NCBI RefSeq assembly: GCF_004122035.1 | Contig: NZ_SAXA01000003.1 | Coordinates: forward strand, 124,001 to 188,000 | Length of the DNA stretch: 64,000 nucleotides | From: Ancylomarina salipaludis | GTDB taxonomy: Bacteria; Bacteroidota; Bacteroidia; Bacteroidales; Marinifilaceae | Reading direction: 5' to 3' | Shown here: positions 63,069-64,000 of the stretch, in pieces | How positions within the stretch are numbered: position 1 is the first letter of the stretch | Layout: every line of letters starts with the position of its first letter | Translations under genes and position numbers: made by a program | Notes under the pieces: model-generated | What the model was told of the DNA's origin: nothing | What the model saw: only the letters and a program-made list of their open reading frames with translations | Databases searched by the model: none

Positions 63069-63245
63069 TTAATGATATCCTTCTCCTTTTGGCATGCAAG
63101 TGTCACCAGCACATTCCCATCCTTCTCCACAGCTCTCATCATGTATGCAAGCTATTTGGTCTAATGGCGAGTATCCTCCTTTAACTGCTTTTTGTTCTTT
63201 TTTACTAAGTATTTTAACTCCAATTAATTCTTGTAATTTTTTCAT
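63069..63245 (-). CDS. GG-leader cysteine-rich peptide C
   Basis: 58 residues. The leader MKKLQELIGVKILSKKEQK plus AVKGG ends in a double glycine at 23-24. The core has cysteines at 33, 39, 45 and 50 spaced C-x5-C-G-E-G-W-x-C-x4-C, closely echoing peptide A, and ends GEGYH. It is first of the three in the direction of transcription, 80 bases downstream of the truncated thioredoxin-like fragment. Upstream sequence of about 60 bases is shared with peptide B, showing that gene plus regulatory region were duplicated. Confidence 0.8.
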   Translation of the reverse strand: MKKLQELIGVKILSKKEQKAVKGGYSPLDQIACIHDESCGEGWECAGDTCMPKGEGYH

Positions 63246-63271
63246 AATAATTTATTTTTAATAGTATAATA

Positions 63272-63297
63272 TCTCGAACATTTTAAAACTGTCGAGA
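63272..63297 (-). promoter_or_regulatory. Duplicated hairpin upstream of peptide C
   Basis: On the minus strand TCTCGACA pairs with TGTTCGAGA (one bulge); the counterpart of the element before peptide B. Confidence 0.5.
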
Positions 63298-63325
63298 TTT
63301 CAGTTTATGAGTTGATAGGATGAGT

Positions 63326-63541
63326 TTATAAGCCTATGGCTAATTCTTCTTTTGTAGCTTCTTCAATTTCTATTAAATCTTCAATGAAATATTGAGCATC
63401 TTCAAAATCATATTCCTTAGAGTATGATTTACCATTTAATAGCACTTTGGGTATAAAAAGAATATTGTTCTGAGGATACCATTGGTAAATATTATAGTTT
63501 ATAAATGCGCTTTTATTATGTTGGATTATCGATATTCTAAT
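63326..63541 (-). pseudogene. 5'-truncated thioredoxin-like fragment (bacteriocin-system type)
   Basis: About 71 codons are open but contain no ATG, GTG or TTG near the left end, and a stop lies immediately upstream. The readable part, QWYPQNNILFIPKVLLNGKS followed by YSKEYDFEDAQYFIEDL, resembles the C-terminal end of thioredoxin/DsbA-like domains: the cis-proline after I/TP, then the NGK-x-x-x-x-EYD-x-ED-x-x-YF pattern. Such domains are found in VKOR and thioredoxin proteins encoded with peptide exporters of Bacteroidota. The catalytic CxxC half is missing. A decayed oxidative-folding partner of the Cys-rich peptides is the likely reading. Confidence 0.55.
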
Positions 63542-63791
63542 TTACTAAAATATTTATTTAAACAATAATTATTTTGGCATAAGTTACTGTGGTTGAATGA
63601 TGGACTTGTTGTTGAGTGTTTCTGTAGGTTATGCTGAATGTATTGTTATTGCAATTGTTTTTGTTAATTGAAGAGATTGGGAATATATATGTCAAGGACA
63701 TTATTGATTTGTAGATAAGTAATGTCGAATTATTTCTATCGATTTGTGTAAATTAGGCATGCAATTTTATTGCTAACCTAAAACATAAACA
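63542..63791. other. Gap before the last gene
   Basis: 250 AT-rich bases with no gene, repeat or clear promoter element that I can support on either strand. Confidence 0.4.
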
Positions 63792-64000
63792 ATGAACAAA
63801 CGAATTAACTTTAGTCTTTTAATCCTGATGCTTTTAGGGCTTGGATTAAAAGCGCAAACTCAGGATCCCGTCCGGGAAGAGTTGAAAGATCTTAAAAATT
63901 ACAATGCAAATTTGGAACATCGGATGGATCGTCTTCAAAAAATGGTAGACGATTTGATTTGGTTCGAAAGAGTGGGCGATGTGGCTCATATTGATAAGCT
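63792..64000 (+). CDS. Secreted alpha/beta-hydrolase or S9-type peptidase (5' part only)
   Basis: The first 69 codons of a gene that runs off the window. A signal peptide (MNKRINFSLLILMLLGLGLKAQ) is followed by a helical stretch and the segment WFERVGDVAHIDKL. In Bacteroidota this type of segment (W-x-x-x-V-G-D-V-A-x-I-D-K) precedes an alpha/beta-hydrolase domain annotated as a prolyl-oligopeptidase-like hydrolase. No catalytic residue is inside the window, so the class is tentative. Confidence 0.5.
   Translation, partial: MNKRINFSLLILMLLGLGLKAQTQDPVREELKDLKNYNANLEHRMDRLQKMVDDLIWFERVGDVAHIDK

Overview
The window is an ordinary chromosomal segment of a low-GC member of the Bacteroidota. It most resembles the marine, fermentative Marinilabiliales/Marinifilaceae type, although the exact genus is inference. 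The assignment rests on several things seen directly: type IX secretion cargo with type A and type B (CHU_C) C-terminal signals, a PorD-like protein, a DUF3078 outer-membrane protein, an archaeal-type ProRS, the BamD-omega-CoaBC-PorD-RecN gene order, and repeated promoters of the TTG-N19-22-TAnnTTTG form. No insertion sequence, prophage, CRISPR array or rRNA gene was seen.

Layout. 0-13 kb: purB (3' end cut off), a HAD protein, a DUF3078 protein, tryptophanase, a secreted protein, a TPR protein, recF with a DciA-like gene, ndk, an NrnA-like DHH phosphoesterase, and a 617-residue protein with a PD-(D/E)XK nuclease site. 13-20 kb: a tetrapyrrole-methylase-fold methyltransferase, a 42-bp minisatellite with a 28-bp palindrome, then a co-directional run (DUF2520, KDO-8-P phosphatase, UbiA prenyltransferase, Maf, four-helix-bundle protein, S46 dipeptidyl-peptidase). 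20-34 kb: two large T9SS cargo proteins on either side of an unusual four-gene operon (23.1-26.6 kb), then a lipoprotein and purL. 34-39 kb: a methylmalonyl-CoA epimerase / Na+-pumping decarboxylase operon and three tandem tRNA-Gly genes. 39-50 kb: an alpha-oxoamine synthase, bamD, rpoZ, a CoaBC gene split at an A10 run, PorD-like gene, recN, fabI and the sulfate-activation genes cysC-cysD-cysN. 50-62.5 kb: a FadL/OmpP1 porin, an RS-rich lipoprotein, proS, pepT, an HxlR regulator divergent from a YhdH-type oxidoreductase, pabB and tilS. 62.6-64 kb: three tandem GG-leader, cysteine-rich small peptides next to a truncated thioredoxin-like fragment, then the start of a probable S9-type hydrolase.

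How the genes fit together. S46 dipeptidyl-peptidase, peptidase T, tryptophanase and the methylmalonyl-CoA decarboxylase sodium pump suggest growth on peptides and amino acids, with propionate-type fermentation conserving energy as a Na+ gradient. Much of the rest is housekeeping: purines, CoA, folate precursor, LPS KDO, lipids, tRNA modification and DNA repair.

The best candidates for something undescribed are: (1) the 23.1-26.6 kb operon, in which a binding-protein-fold protein without a signal peptide, a Cys-rich HypB/UreG-like GTPase, an ABC ATPase with no permease and a zinc-ribbon protein lie behind a Crp/Fnr-like operator; (2) the three GG-leader Cys-rich peptides; (3) the CoaBC split at a slippery A10 tract. 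Functions given for (1) and (2) are inferences from motifs and context.
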